From Mycobacterium gordonae (GTDB taxonomy: Bacteria > Actinomycetota > Actinomycetes > Mycobacteriales > Mycobacteriaceae): a stretch of 64,000 nt of DNA. A program made the position numbers and the translations under genes. Positions 42,423 through 51,236 of this stretch are shown in pieces. Position 1 is the first letter of the stretch. Every line of letters starts with the position of its first letter. The stretch covers positions 1 to 64,000 of the forward strand of contig NZ_LQOY01000072.1 of assembly GCF_002101675.1 (NCBI RefSeq), written 5' to 3'. The notes under the pieces were generated by a model. It did no database searches. It worked only from the letters and a program-made list of their open reading frames with translations, and was not told the DNA's origin.

Positions 42423-44669
42423 GTGCGCCAGTCCGAGAACGTCAGCTCAGGTCGCAGCCTGCTGCCTTCACCTGGCGCCCAGCAGCAGCACACGCCGCAG
42501 AGCGGATTCCGCGACGACATCGAGGGCTTGCGCGGCTTCACGCTGCTGGCCATCGTCGGCTGGCACATTTCCATGCCTGGCGTCAGCGGTGGCTTCGTCG
42601 GCCCGGACATCTTCTTCGAGATCTCCGGTTTCGTCATCACCGGGCAGCTCTGGAAACAGGTGAGCACCACCGGCACCGTCGGGCTGAAGAAGTTCTACGG
42701 GGCGCGGTCCCGCCGGCTGCTGCCGGTTTCGGCCACCATAGGCGTCATCACCGCGATCGCCGCGGCGTTCCTGCTGCCGGTGGTGCAGGCCCAGAGCGCG
42801 TTGAAGGACGCCATCGCGTGCGCGCTCTACGTCCCCAACTTCTGGTTCATCGTCCAACAGGTCGACTATTTCGCCGGCGGCGCGCCCTCGCCGTTCCAGC
42901 ACTACTGGACCCTGGGCGTGGAGGAACAGTTCTATCTGTTGTGGCCGCCCATGATCGTCGGTCTGGCATGGCTGATCCGGCGGTTGCGCCGGCGCCGGAC
43001 GACCGATGCGGGGCCTGCGAAGACCCCATCCAAGACCCCGTACCTGGTGCTTGTCACGTTCATCGCGGTGTCGTCGTTCGTGCTGTCGCTGCTGGTCACC
43101 TTCGTGATGCCGCTCGCGGCTTACTTCTCGCTGTTCACCCGCGCCTGGCAGTTGGCGCTGGGCGCCCTGGTGGCGCTGACGGCCAACCAGTGGAGCAGGC
43201 TTCCGCAGCGGGCCGCAGTGAGCATCGGCTGGGTCGGCACCGCCATGGTGCTGGTGGCGTGCGTCTTCTACACCTCCGACATTCCCTATCCGGGTACCGC
43301 GGCGCTGCTGCCCGTCCTGGGCACCGCGCTGGTGCTCGGCGCCGGCTGCTCGACACCCAACAACGGCGCCGGGCGGATTCTGGGTTGGTCACCGATGCGG
43401 GCGATCGGACGGCTGTCCTACTCGTGGTATCTGTGGCACTGGCCGGTGCTGGTGTTCGCCCCGATCGTGGTGGGCCACCCGCTGGGGCTCTTCGGCAAGT
43501 TCATGGCGGCGGTGGTGGTCTCCGGCGGGCTGGGGTGGCTCACCCTGCGTTACATCGAAAACCCGCTGCGTTACGCCGCGCCGCTGCGCAAGTCCCCGAT
43601 GAAGAGCCTGGCGGTCGGCGGTCTCGCCACCTCGCTCGCCGCGTGCGTGGCTGTGGCCCTGCTGATGTACGTGTCGTCGATCCCCATGCCCATTCCGGTC
43701 GGGCGCGGTGCCCCGGCGGCGCCGATGACGATCAAACCCCCGCCGACGCCCACGGGTGACGACATCGCGGCCTATGACGCGGCCGTACAGAACGTGTTCG
43801 CGCAGGTACAAGCGGCGGTCGCGGCCTCGGCCGAAGTGAAAGACGTTCCCTCGAATCTGGATCCGTCGCTTGCCAACGCGGCGGGCGAAGTCGGCCAGAT
43901 GATGTTCGACGGCTGCCTGCGCCTGCCGATTCAAGCCGGGCAGCCCGAGTGCGCGATGGGCGACAAGGCCTCCAAGACGACGGTGGCCGTAATCGGTGAC
44001 TCGCATTCCTCGATGTGGATCCCGGCGCTTCGGGAAATCGGCAAGCAGCGGCCCTGGCGGATCGAGGCGATGGCCAAGGCGGCCTGCCCGATGATGGATC
44101 TGCCCATCGCCAACCGCTTCGTCGCCCCGATTGTCGAGGCGCTGCAACACTGCGAACAATGGCGGGGCGAGATCATGTCGCGGTTGCGCGCCGAGCACCC
44201 GCGCCTGGTGATCGTGAGCGTGTTCCGGGGATACACCGCCACCCACAGCAACGGCTTCCTCTCCGGCTTCTCGTCCTACGACACAGCGTGGGTGAACGGC
44301 CTGAAGGGTCTGGTGCAGCAGCTGCGCGGCATCGGCGCGAAAGTGCTGGTGCTCGGACCGCTCCCGCATCTGAACGCGGCGGTGCCGGGTTGCCTGTCTG
44401 AGCACCTTACCGACGCCACCGCGTGCGCGCCACCGAGGTCGACCGCGTTCGACCGGGCCGGCATGGCGGCTGAGTCAGCCGCGGTCAAAGCCGGCGGCGG
44501 CCAGTACGTCGACCTCACCGACCTGTTCTGCACCAAGCAGCACTGCCCGGTCATCATCGGCAACACCCTGGTCTACGTCGACGCCGGTCACCTCACCCTC
44601 GAATACTCCACGCTGATGGCGCCCGCTCTGGCGGCGTTGTCCGATCGCGCGCTCGTCGCTAACGGGTGA
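42423..44669 (+). CDS. Acyltransferase-3 membrane enzyme with C-terminal SGNH domain
   Basis: 748 residues from GTG 42423. Residues about 30-400 form the OafA-type acyltransferase-3 domain with about ten membrane helices (DIEGLRGFTLLAIVGWH at the start, LGVEEQFYLLWP, YSWYLWHWPVL). The last 220 residues are an extracytoplasmic SGNH hydrolase-like domain, with GDSHSSMW near 525 (nucleophile Ser) and YVDAGHLT near 720 (Asp/His). Such proteins O-acetylate or succinylate envelope glycans and glycolipids; M. tuberculosis has several paralogues (for example Rv0111). A TTATATACAG box lies about 15 bp upstream of the start. Confidence 0.92.
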   Translation: MRQSENVSSGRSLLPSPGAQQQHTPQSGFRDDIEGLRGFTLLAIVGWHISMPGVSGGFVGPDIFFEISGFVITGQLWKQVSTTGTVGLKKFYGARSRRLLPVSATIGVITAIAAAFLLPVVQAQSALKDAIACALYVPNFWFIVQQVDYFAGGAPSPFQHYWTLGVEEQFYLLWPPMIVGLAWLIRRLRRRRTTDAGPAKTPSKTPYLVLVTFIAVSSFVLSLLVTFVMPLAAYFSLFTRAWQLALGALVALTANQWSRLPQRAAVSIGWVGTAMVLVACVFYTSDIPYPGTAALLPVLGTALVLGAGCSTPNNGAGRILGWSPMRAIGRLSYSWYLWHWPVLVFAPIVVGHPLGLFGKFMAAVVVSGGLGWLTLRYIENPLRYAAPLRKSPMKSLAVGGLATSLAACVAVALLMYVSSIPMPIPVGRGAPAAPMTIKPPPTPTGDDIAAYDAAVQNVFAQVQAAVAASAEVKDVPSNLDPSLANAAGEVGQMMFDGCLRLPIQAGQPECAMGDKASKTTVAVIGDSHSSMWIPALREIGKQRPWRIEAMAKAACPMMDLPIANRFVAPIVEALQHCEQWRGEIMSRLRAEHPRLVIVSVFRGYTATHSNGFLSGFSSYDTAWVNGLKGLVQQLRGIGAKVLVLGPLPHLNAAVPGCLSEHLTDATACAPPRSTAFDRAGMAAESAAVKAGGGQYVDLTDLFCTKQHCPVIIGNTLVYVDAGHLTLEYSTLMAPALAALSDRALVANG

Positions 44670-44787
44670 CCGAGGCTTTGATCTCCCGTTGTACGGATCG
44701 ATCACCAGCGGTCCGGCGGTGGCATAGGCCGCGTCGGTCAATTCTCGTCCCCCAACGTCCGATCGAATTGGATTAACCTGACAATCC

Positions 44788-47700
44788 GTGGCGGCCTGTA
44801 GCAAGTGCGGCACCCAACCGCTGGCAAACGCACGGTTCTGCCACGGCTGCGGCGCCCCGGTCTCGACGGCCGACGCACAGGCCGAGTACAAGCAGGTGAC
44901 GGTGTTGTTCGCCGACGTGGTGCATTCGATGGACATCGCCGCGGCCGTCGGAGCGGAACGCTTGCGCGAGATCATGACTCAACTCGTCACCCGCGCGTCG
45001 GCGGTGGTACAGCGCTACGGCGGCACGGTGGACAAGTTCACCGGTGACGGCATCATGGCGTTGTTCGGCGCGCCGGCCGCGTTGGAGGACCATGCGCTGC
45101 GGGCATGCCTGACCGCGCTCGAAATCCAGGACGCGACTGAAGGACTGGCGGCTGAACTCGGCGACGCCGTGGCCCTGTGCTTGCGGATCGGCCTGAACTC
45201 CGGTGAGGTGATCGCCGGTGAGATCGGTTCTGGCGCTTTGGGTTACACCGCTATCGGCGAACAGGTTGGAATCGCCCAGCGAATGGAGTCGGTGGCCCCG
45301 GCGGGCGGGGTGATGGTCAGCGAATCCACGGCGCGCCTGGTCGAGGCCGCGACGGTGCTGGGGGAGCCTCAGCAGGTGTTCGTCAAAGGCGCCGAGGACG
45401 CCCTCGTCGGCCGGCGATTGCTCGGCGTCGCCACGCCCGACGACCGCGCCGACGCCCCGGTGTCAACGTTGGTCGGGCGCGGCTGGGAGGTGACGGCGCT
45501 GGCGGCCATGCTGGATCGCTCAGCGGCTGGCCGTGGGTCGGTGGTCGGCATCAGCGGCCCCGCCGGAATCGGAAAGACCCGGCTGGTGCGCGAGACCGTC
45601 CGGCTGGCGCAGGCCCGCGGCGCGGAGGTGTTCAGCAGTTTCTGTGAATCGCACGCCACCGACATTCCGTTCCGGGTGATGGAGCGTTTGCTGCGCTCGG
45701 TCAGCCGAACGAACGGTCTGGCCGACGAGGCGGCCCGTCGCCGGATCCAGGAGGCGATGCCGGACACCGATCCGCAGGACCGGTGGTTGCTCTGCGACCT
45801 GCTGGGTGTCGCCGACCCTGAGGTGAAACTGCCCAAGATCGACCCGGATGCGCGCCGGCGCCGGCTGACGGCGTTGTTCAACGCCTACCTGCTCGGGCGG
45901 ACCCAGCCGGCGATCTTCCTGGTCGAGGATGTGCACTGGATCGACGAGGCCAGCGAATCCATGCTGGCGGATCTGCTGGCGGTCATCACCCAGACTCCGT
46001 CGATAGTGCTGCTCACCTACCGCCCCGAATACCAAGGATCCCTGCAGGTCGTCGCCGGCGGCCAGACCTTCGCGCTGGCCCCGCTGACCGATGCCGAAGC
46101 GTCGGTGCTGGTCTCTGAGCTGCTTGGTCGGGATCCGTCCGTCGCGGCGATCGGTGACGTCATCGCCGAGCGCGCGGCCGGCAATCCGCTGTTCGCTGAG
46201 GAGATCACCCGCGAACTCGCCGAGCGCGGTGTGCTCGGCGGGGATCCCGGCGACTATGTCTGCCACACCGACGTCTCCGACATACGTGTGCCACCGACCC
46301 TGCAGGCCACCATCGCCGCCCGCATCGACCGGCTCAGCCCGGCCGCCAAACACACGCTCAGCGCCGCCGCCATCATCGGATCCCGATTCACCGACGACCT
46401 GCTCGTCAGTCTCGGCATCGATCCCAGCACCGACGAACTCCTGGCCGCCGAACTGGTGCACCAGGTGCGGTTCACCACCAACCCGGCGTACGAATTTCGC
46501 CATCCGCTCATCCGGGCCGTGGCGTACGAAGCTCAGCTGAAGGCCGATCGGGCCCGCCTGCACCGGCGGCTGGCCGAGGCCATCGAGGAACGTGAGCCGC
46601 AGGCGGTCGATCAGCATGCGGTGCTGATCGCCGAACACCTCGAAGCCGCCGGCGACGGATTCGCCGCATATGGCTGGCACATGCGCGCCGCGAACTGGGC
46701 GACCAACCGCGATATCGCGTCGGCACTGCTGAGCTGGGAGCGCGCGCAGCGGATCGCCGACGCGTTGCCCGCCGATGTGCCACACCGTGCGGCACTGCGT
46801 ATCGCGCCGCGCACCATGTTGTGCGGTGTCGCCTGGCGCGTGCATGCCGACGCCGGTGCCCGGTTCGAAGAATTGCGCCAATTGTGCAGCGCGGCGGGGG
46901 ACAAGCCGTCGTTGGCGATAGCCATGGCGGGCATGGTGATCGGCCTGGCGTATCAGGCCCGCATCCGCGAGGCGTCGCAGCTGGCGTCCGAAGCCATGGC
47001 GCTCATCGAGGCGGTCGGCGATCCGACCTTGACGGTGGGGTTGTCGTTCGCGCCGATCTACGCCAAAGGCGAAAGCACCGAGTGGTCCCAGGTACGGCAA
47101 TGGTCGCAGCGGGTCATCGACCTGGCCGGCGGTGACCCGGCCAGGGGCAACTTCATCATCGGGTCGCCGCTGGCGATCGCCCACACGACGCGGGCAATCG
47201 CCTGTTACTGCCTGGGGCACCCCGGCTGGCGGGACGACCTGCGGCAGGGACTCGAGATGGCCCGCCGGGCCGATCCGTTGTCGTACGCCAGAGCCGTTGC
47301 CTACGCGTACTTTCCGGCGATACCGGCCGGCGTGCTGCGGCCGGACGTGCGGGCGGTACGTGAGATCGAGGGAGCGCTGCGCATTGCCGAACGTTCCGGC
47401 GACGACTTCGCGCTGGCTTTCGCGCGGCTCACCCTGGGGGTGGCCCTGGTGCACCGCGACACGGCTGAGGATCACGGCCGCGGGGAGTTGCTGCTCAACG
47501 AGGTCAGGGAGCTGTTCCGGCGGCAGGGGCGCAACCTGTCGGAGTTACCGATCGTCAACGTGTACTCGGCGCGGGACCGGGCCCGGCGCGGGGAGCGCGA
47601 CGACGCCATCGGCGAATTGCGCGCCATCGTCGAGCATCTGGTGCGCGAAGGGCAGCTGCTGACTTGGGGCATCCCCGCCACCGCGGTGCTGGTCGAGACG

Positions 47701-47943
47701 TTGCTCGATAGCGGCGCCGACAGCGATGTGGCTGAAGCCGCCGCCGCGGTGAACGCCGTGGCCGAGGCGCGCCACGACCAGGAACTGCCGGTGCGCGACA
47801 TCTGGCTGTTGCGGATGCGGGCGATGCTGGCCCGCAGCCGCGGCCACACCGACGAGTACGCGCAACTCGCCGACCGCTACCTGGAGATGGCGGTGGCGCT
47901 GGGCTTCGAGGGGCACATCGTGTGGGCGGAGTCGATGCCCTGA
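44788..47943 (+). CDS. Zinc-ribbon/class III cyclase-like/AAA ATPase regulator
   Basis: 1051 residues from GTG. An N-terminal zinc ribbon (CSKCG ... CHGCG, residues 4-21) is followed by a class III nucleotide cyclase domain (about 35-205): metal Asp in LFADVVHS, KFTGDGIMALFG. The usual VNxxxR motif reads VGIAQR, so the transition-state Asn is Gly and activity is doubtful. An AAA/NTPase domain follows with P-loop GPAGIGKTRL near 254 and Walker B LVEDVHWIDEAS; a TPR-like helical region makes up the C-terminal half. There is no LuxR HTH. Probably a cytosolic signalling ATPase rather than a genuine cyclase. Confidence 0.85.
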   Translation: MAACSKCGTQPLANARFCHGCGAPVSTADAQAEYKQVTVLFADVVHSMDIAAAVGAERLREIMTQLVTRASAVVQRYGGTVDKFTGDGIMALFGAPAALEDHALRACLTALEIQDATEGLAAELGDAVALCLRIGLNSGEVIAGEIGSGALGYTAIGEQVGIAQRMESVAPAGGVMVSESTARLVEAATVLGEPQQVFVKGAEDALVGRRLLGVATPDDRADAPVSTLVGRGWEVTALAAMLDRSAAGRGSVVGISGPAGIGKTRLVRETVRLAQARGAEVFSSFCESHATDIPFRVMERLLRSVSRTNGLADEAARRRIQEAMPDTDPQDRWLLCDLLGVADPEVKLPKIDPDARRRRLTALFNAYLLGRTQPAIFLVEDVHWIDEASESMLADLLAVITQTPSIVLLTYRPEYQGSLQVVAGGQTFALAPLTDAEASVLVSELLGRDPSVAAIGDVIAERAAGNPLFAEEITRELAERGVLGGDPGDYVCHTDVSDIRVPPTLQATIAARIDRLSPAAKHTLSAAAIIGSRFTDDLLVSLGIDPSTDELLAAELVHQVRFTTNPAYEFRHPLIRAVAYEAQLKADRARLHRRLAEAIEEREPQAVDQHAVLIAEHLEAAGDGFAAYGWHMRAANWATNRDIASALLSWERAQRIADALPADVPHRAALRIAPRTMLCGVAWRVHADAGARFEELRQLCSAAGDKPSLAIAMAGMVIGLAYQARIREASQLASEAMALIEAVGDPTLTVGLSFAPIYAKGESTEWSQVRQWSQRVIDLAGGDPARGNFIIGSPLAIAHTTRAIACYCLGHPGWRDDLRQGLEMARRADPLSYARAVAYAYFPAIPAGVLRPDVRAVREIEGALRIAERSGDDFALAFARLTLGVALVHRDTAEDHGRGELLLNEVRELFRRQGRNLSELPIVNVYSARDRARRGERDDAIGELRAIVEHLVREGQLLTWGIPATAVLVETLLDSGADSDVAEAAAAVNAVAEARHDQELPVRDIWLLRMRAMLARSRGHTDEYAQLADRYLEMAVALGFEGHIVWAESMP

Positions 47944-48713
47944 CCGAGATCCTGTGGGAGTCGGACGGCCTGCTCGAGGCGCCCCTACCGTCGAGCAACG
48001 GCTCGGTGCTCTTCGCGAACACCACCGCCGGTGGTGTGTACCGGTGGTCGGACCAGGGGGTGTCGGCGGTGCTGGAGAAGCGTCGCGGCATCGGCGGCAT
48101 CGCGCCGCATACCGACGGCGGCCTGCTGGTCACCGGGCGCGATCTCGCGTACGCCGGTCCGGCGGGTCTGCGGACCCTATGGGCGCCCGAAGGCGCGACG
48201 GGTCTCAACGACCTGACGGTGGCGCCGGACGGATCGGTCGTCGTCGGTGTCCTGCGTCATCATCCCGGGCGGGGTGAGGCGGCCGGCCCTACCGAGCTGG
48301 TACGGATCTCGCCCGACGGCACCACCACTCTGGCGCGAGATCTGTTGTGGCCCAACGGCGTTGGATTTTCACCGGACGGCGCTCGGCTGTACGTGTGCGA
48401 GTATGCAGCCGCCCGGGTACGCGTCATCGACCCGTCGGGGGAGACGGTATTCGCTCAGGCGCCCCGCGGGGAGTGCGACGGACTGGCCGTGGACGTCGAG
48501 GGTGGCGTGTGGGTTGCGCTCGGAAGTGGCGGGGGCATCGCGCGTTTCGACTCCGCCGGAGCGCTCGACGACGTCATCGACGTGCCCGGCCGATTCGTGT
48601 CGTCACTCGCCTTCGCCGGAACCGAAATCTATGTCACGACGATCGGCGCGTTGCTACGGATGGATGTGGGAGTGCGGGGGTCGGCGATCCCGGCCGCGGC
48701 CGTCCCGGGTTGA
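47922..48713 (+). CDS. SMP-30/gluconolactonase-like beta-propeller
   Basis: 263 residues from GTG 47922, overlapping the preceding gene by 22 bp. Repeated beta-propeller blades of the SMP-30/strictosidine-synthase group are visible (FANTTAGGVYRW, GLNDLTVAPDGS, WPNGVGFSPDG, CDGLAVDVEGGVW), with metal-ligand candidates Glu in the first blade, Asn and Asp in later blades. Members hydrolyse lactones; the substrate is unknown. The overlap implies co-expression with the ATPase upstream. Confidence 0.85.
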   Translation: MGGVDALTEILWESDGLLEAPLPSSNGSVLFANTTAGGVYRWSDQGVSAVLEKRRGIGGIAPHTDGGLLVTGRDLAYAGPAGLRTLWAPEGATGLNDLTVAPDGSVVVGVLRHHPGRGEAAGPTELVRISPDGTTTLARDLLWPNGVGFSPDGARLYVCEYAAARVRVIDPSGETVFAQAPRGECDGLAVDVEGGVWVALGSGGGIARFDSAGALDDVIDVPGRFVSSLAFAGTEIYVTTIGALLRMDVGVRGSAIPAAAVPG

Positions 48714-48801
48714 GGTGCGCCACGTCACATGCGATGGCGGTTTTCGCATTCCGGTCCACGGGTATCTTCGTGTTCAAAATTGAGCCAGGAGGAATGACGC
48801 G

Positions 48802-49185
48802 GTGGTCGGGTTCGCAGACGTCATCAAGTCCAAGTACTTGTTGCTGACAACATTCACGAAGGACGGACGTCCCAAGCCGACCGCGATCTGGGGCGTGCCC
48901 GATGGCGACCGACTGCTCGTCATCACCGACGACGGATCGTGGAAGGTCAAGCGGATCCGCAACACCCCGCGGGTCACCATCGCCAAGAGCGGGTCGCTCG
49001 GCAAGCCCAAGAGCGAGGAAGTGGAGGCGGTCGCCCGCGTTCTACCGAAGTCGGAGACGCGCCAGGTCTACAACGCGGTGCTGCGCCGGTATTGGTATCA
49101 CGCCTGGTGGTTCCTGCCGCACTCTTTGGTGCGCGGCGGCATCGACAAGGTGCACGTCGGGCTCGAGGTCAAACCGGCCTCCTGA
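48802..49185 (+). CDS. PPOX-class F420/flavin-dependent oxidoreductase
   Basis: 127 residues from GTG 48802, with AGGAGG nine bases upstream. Split-beta-barrel pattern: YLLLTTFTKDGRPKPTAIWG, GDRLLVITDDGSWKVKRIR and NTPRVTIAK are typical of small mycobacterial F420- or FMN-binding PPOX proteins. Some reduce quinones or nitroimidazoles; the role here is unknown. It carries an extra Trp/Tyr-rich C-terminal helix (RRYWYHAWWFLP). Confidence 0.85.
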   Translation: MVGFADVIKSKYLLLTTFTKDGRPKPTAIWGVPDGDRLLVITDDGSWKVKRIRNTPRVTIAKSGSLGKPKSEEVEAVARVLPKSETRQVYNAVLRRYWYHAWWFLPHSLVRGGIDKVHVGLEVKPAS

Positions 49186-49229
49186 GTGCGGCACTGTCAG
49201 CCACCATCACCCACTGTCACCATGGAAGG

Positions 49230-49385
49230 ATGACCACCGCGATCATCCTGGTCTTATTGGTGCTGCTCGGACTGGGCATCGTGATCAACGGGCTGCTGAG
49301 GCTACGCAGGTGGCTTGCTGACGTGCCGCCCACCGACGTCCCGCCCAGCGGGGAAACCCCCGACCCCCGCGACAAGGCCGAATAG
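49230..49385 (+). CDS. Mini membrane protein (51 residues)
   Basis: ATG at 49230 follows GGAAGG, and the frame ends at TAG 49383-49385. The product has one N-terminal hydrophobic helix (TAIILVLLVLLGLGIVI), basic residues LLRLRRW on the inner side, then a Pro/Asp-rich tail. No family recognised. Its good SD and clean topology support a real small gene. Confidence 0.55.
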   Translation: MTTAIILVLLVLLGLGIVINGLLRLRRWLADVPPTDVPPSGETPDPRDKAE

Positions 49386-49473
49386 CGGCTTTCGCCCGGC
49401 CCTGCCGTTTGGCCTGTCGTTTCTGGGGTAACGCTTCGGGACCGAATGTTGGAGCGGCTACTCAGGGGGCGTC

Positions 49474-50622
49474 ATGCATGCAATGGTCTACCGCGGTCCC
49501 TACAAGGTGCGCGTCGAGCACAAGGACCTGCCGCAGATCGAGCATCCCAACGATGCCGTCGTGCGGGTGACGCTGGCGGCGATCTGCGGATCGGACCTGC
49601 ACCTGTATCACGGCATGATGCCCGACACCCGCGTCGGCATGACGTTCGGCCACGAGTTCATCGGCGTCGTCGAACAGGTCGGTCCCTCGGTGCGCAACCT
49701 CAGCCCCGGCGACCGGGTGATGGTGCCCTTCAACGTGTACTGCGGGTCGTGCTACTTCTGCGTGCGAGGCCTCTACTCGAACTGCCACAACGTCAATCCC
49801 AACGCCACCGCCGTCGGCGGCATCTACGGCTACTCGCATACCTGCGGCGGCTACGACGGGGGTCAGGCGGAATTCGTGCGAGTGCCCTTCGCCGACGTCG
49901 GGCCCACCAAGATTCCCGACTGGATGGACGAGGAGGACGCGCTGCTGTGCACGGATGCCTTGGCAACCGGGTACTTCGGCGCTCAACTCGGCGACATCGC
50001 CGAGGGGGACACCGTGGTGGTGTTCGGTGCCGGCCCGGTCGGGCTGTTCGCTGCGCGATCGGCCTGGCTGATGGGCGCGGGGCGAGTGATCGTGATCGAC
50101 CATCTGGAGTACCGGCTGCAGAAGGCGCGCGAATTCGCGTTCGCCGAGACCATCAACTTCTCCGACGTTGACGACATCGTGGTTCGGATGAAGAAGGAAA
50201 CCGACTATCTCGGTGCCGATGTGGCGATCGACGCGGTCGGCGCCGAGGCGGACGGCAACTTCATCCAGCATGTCACCGCAGCGAAGTTCAAACTGCAGGG
50301 CGGCTCACCGGTAGCGCTGAACTGGGCCATCGATTCGGTGCGCAAGGGCGGAACGATTTCGGTGATGGGTGCCTACGGGCCGATGTTCAGCGCCGTGAAG
50401 TTCGGTGATGCCCTGAACAAGGGACTGACGCTGCGGATGAACCAGTGCCCGGTGAAAAGGCAGTGGCCACGCCTCTTCTCGCATATCCAGGAAGGCTATT
50501 TCAAGCCGAAAGACGTTGTCACGCATCGAATTCCGCTTGAGCACATCGCCGAGGGTTACCACATCTTCTCCGCCAAGCTGGACAACTGCATCAAGCCGGT
50601 CATCGTGCCGACGGCAAGCTGA
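49474..50622 (+). CDS. Zinc-dependent alcohol dehydrogenase (formaldehyde dehydrogenase-like)
   Basis: 382 residues. Catalytic zinc ligands: Cys in ICGSDLHLYH and His-Glu in FGHEFIG. Structural zinc: four Cys in CGSCYFC and SNCHN. Rossmann motif VVFGAGPVGLFAARS. The long loop and overall length fit the glutathione-independent formaldehyde dehydrogenase-like group. First gene of the polyol-type cluster; the next gene starts 14 bp later. Substrate unknown; its cluster contains a polyol dehydrogenase and two phosphatase families. Confidence 0.93.
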   Translation: MHAMVYRGPYKVRVEHKDLPQIEHPNDAVVRVTLAAICGSDLHLYHGMMPDTRVGMTFGHEFIGVVEQVGPSVRNLSPGDRVMVPFNVYCGSCYFCVRGLYSNCHNVNPNATAVGGIYGYSHTCGGYDGGQAEFVRVPFADVGPTKIPDWMDEEDALLCTDALATGYFGAQLGDIAEGDTVVVFGAGPVGLFAARSAWLMGAGRVIVIDHLEYRLQKAREFAFAETINFSDVDDIVVRMKKETDYLGADVAIDAVGAEADGNFIQHVTAAKFKLQGGSPVALNWAIDSVRKGGTISVMGAYGPMFSAVKFGDALNKGLTLRMNQCPVKRQWPRLFSHIQEGYFKPKDVVTHRIPLEHIAEGYHIFSAKLDNCIKPVIVPTAS

Positions 50623-50636
50623 CGACAGGAGTAGTC

Positions 50637-51236
50637 ATGGCCTACCTGCCGAACCTCCCCCAGACATCGGACTATGACGGGCTGCGGGCCCGCATCCCCG
50701 GCTGGGGAGCCGATTTGGACCCGCGGGACCGCCCGTCCTATCCGAAACTTCAGGTGAATCCTCCGCCGGCCACCGGCGCGCACTGGGAGTTCCCCGAACG
50801 CCAGCCCGAGAAGTGGCCCAGGGAGCGGTCGATCGAGCACCAGTTCCTCACTCCGGTGTTCGGCACATCGACTCCGCCGAAGGGACTCTCGGGCGTCATC
50901 CGCAAGTTCGCGTACCGCAAGTACAGCGAGGGCCGAGCGGCGCACTGGCTGCTGCTCATCGCCGCTGACCGCGTGGACGCCGCGGAAAGCCACCTGACTT
51001 CGCTGCTGAGCGGGCACCCGGACAATCCCTTCACCGAGACCGGGCTCAAGAGCGAGTTCACCCACCACGGCTTCTCATCGCGGTTCCGCACCAACCGGGC
51101 CGACCTGGCGCACTTATGGATTGACCCGATTATCGTCGGCGCGCCGTGGGTTATCTCAGGCTCGGCGGCCGTGTTGGCTGTCAGAGCGGTGCTGCGACGG
51201 ACGGGTGGCCGCGGTGATGCGGGCGACACCCAGTAA
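50637..51236 (+). CDS. Conserved hypothetical with C-terminal membrane segment
   Basis: 199 residues, family not recognised. It has a Pro/Trp-rich N-terminus (GARWEFPERQP-like GAHWEFPERQPEKWP), a conserved-looking HWLLLIAADRVDAAESH core and a hydrophobic C-terminal stretch (IIVGAPWVISGSAAVLAV) that could be a membrane anchor. SD GACAGGAG precedes the ATG. It overlaps the UbiA-like gene by 20 bp, so it is part of the same unit. Confidence 0.7.
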   Translation: MAYLPNLPQTSDYDGLRARIPGWGADLDPRDRPSYPKLQVNPPPATGAHWEFPERQPEKWPRERSIEHQFLTPVFGTSTPPKGLSGVIRKFAYRKYSEGRAAHWLLLIAADRVDAAESHLTSLLSGHPDNPFTETGLKSEFTHHGFSSRFRTNRADLAHLWIDPIIVGAPWVISGSAAVLAVRAVLRRTGGRGDAGDTQ

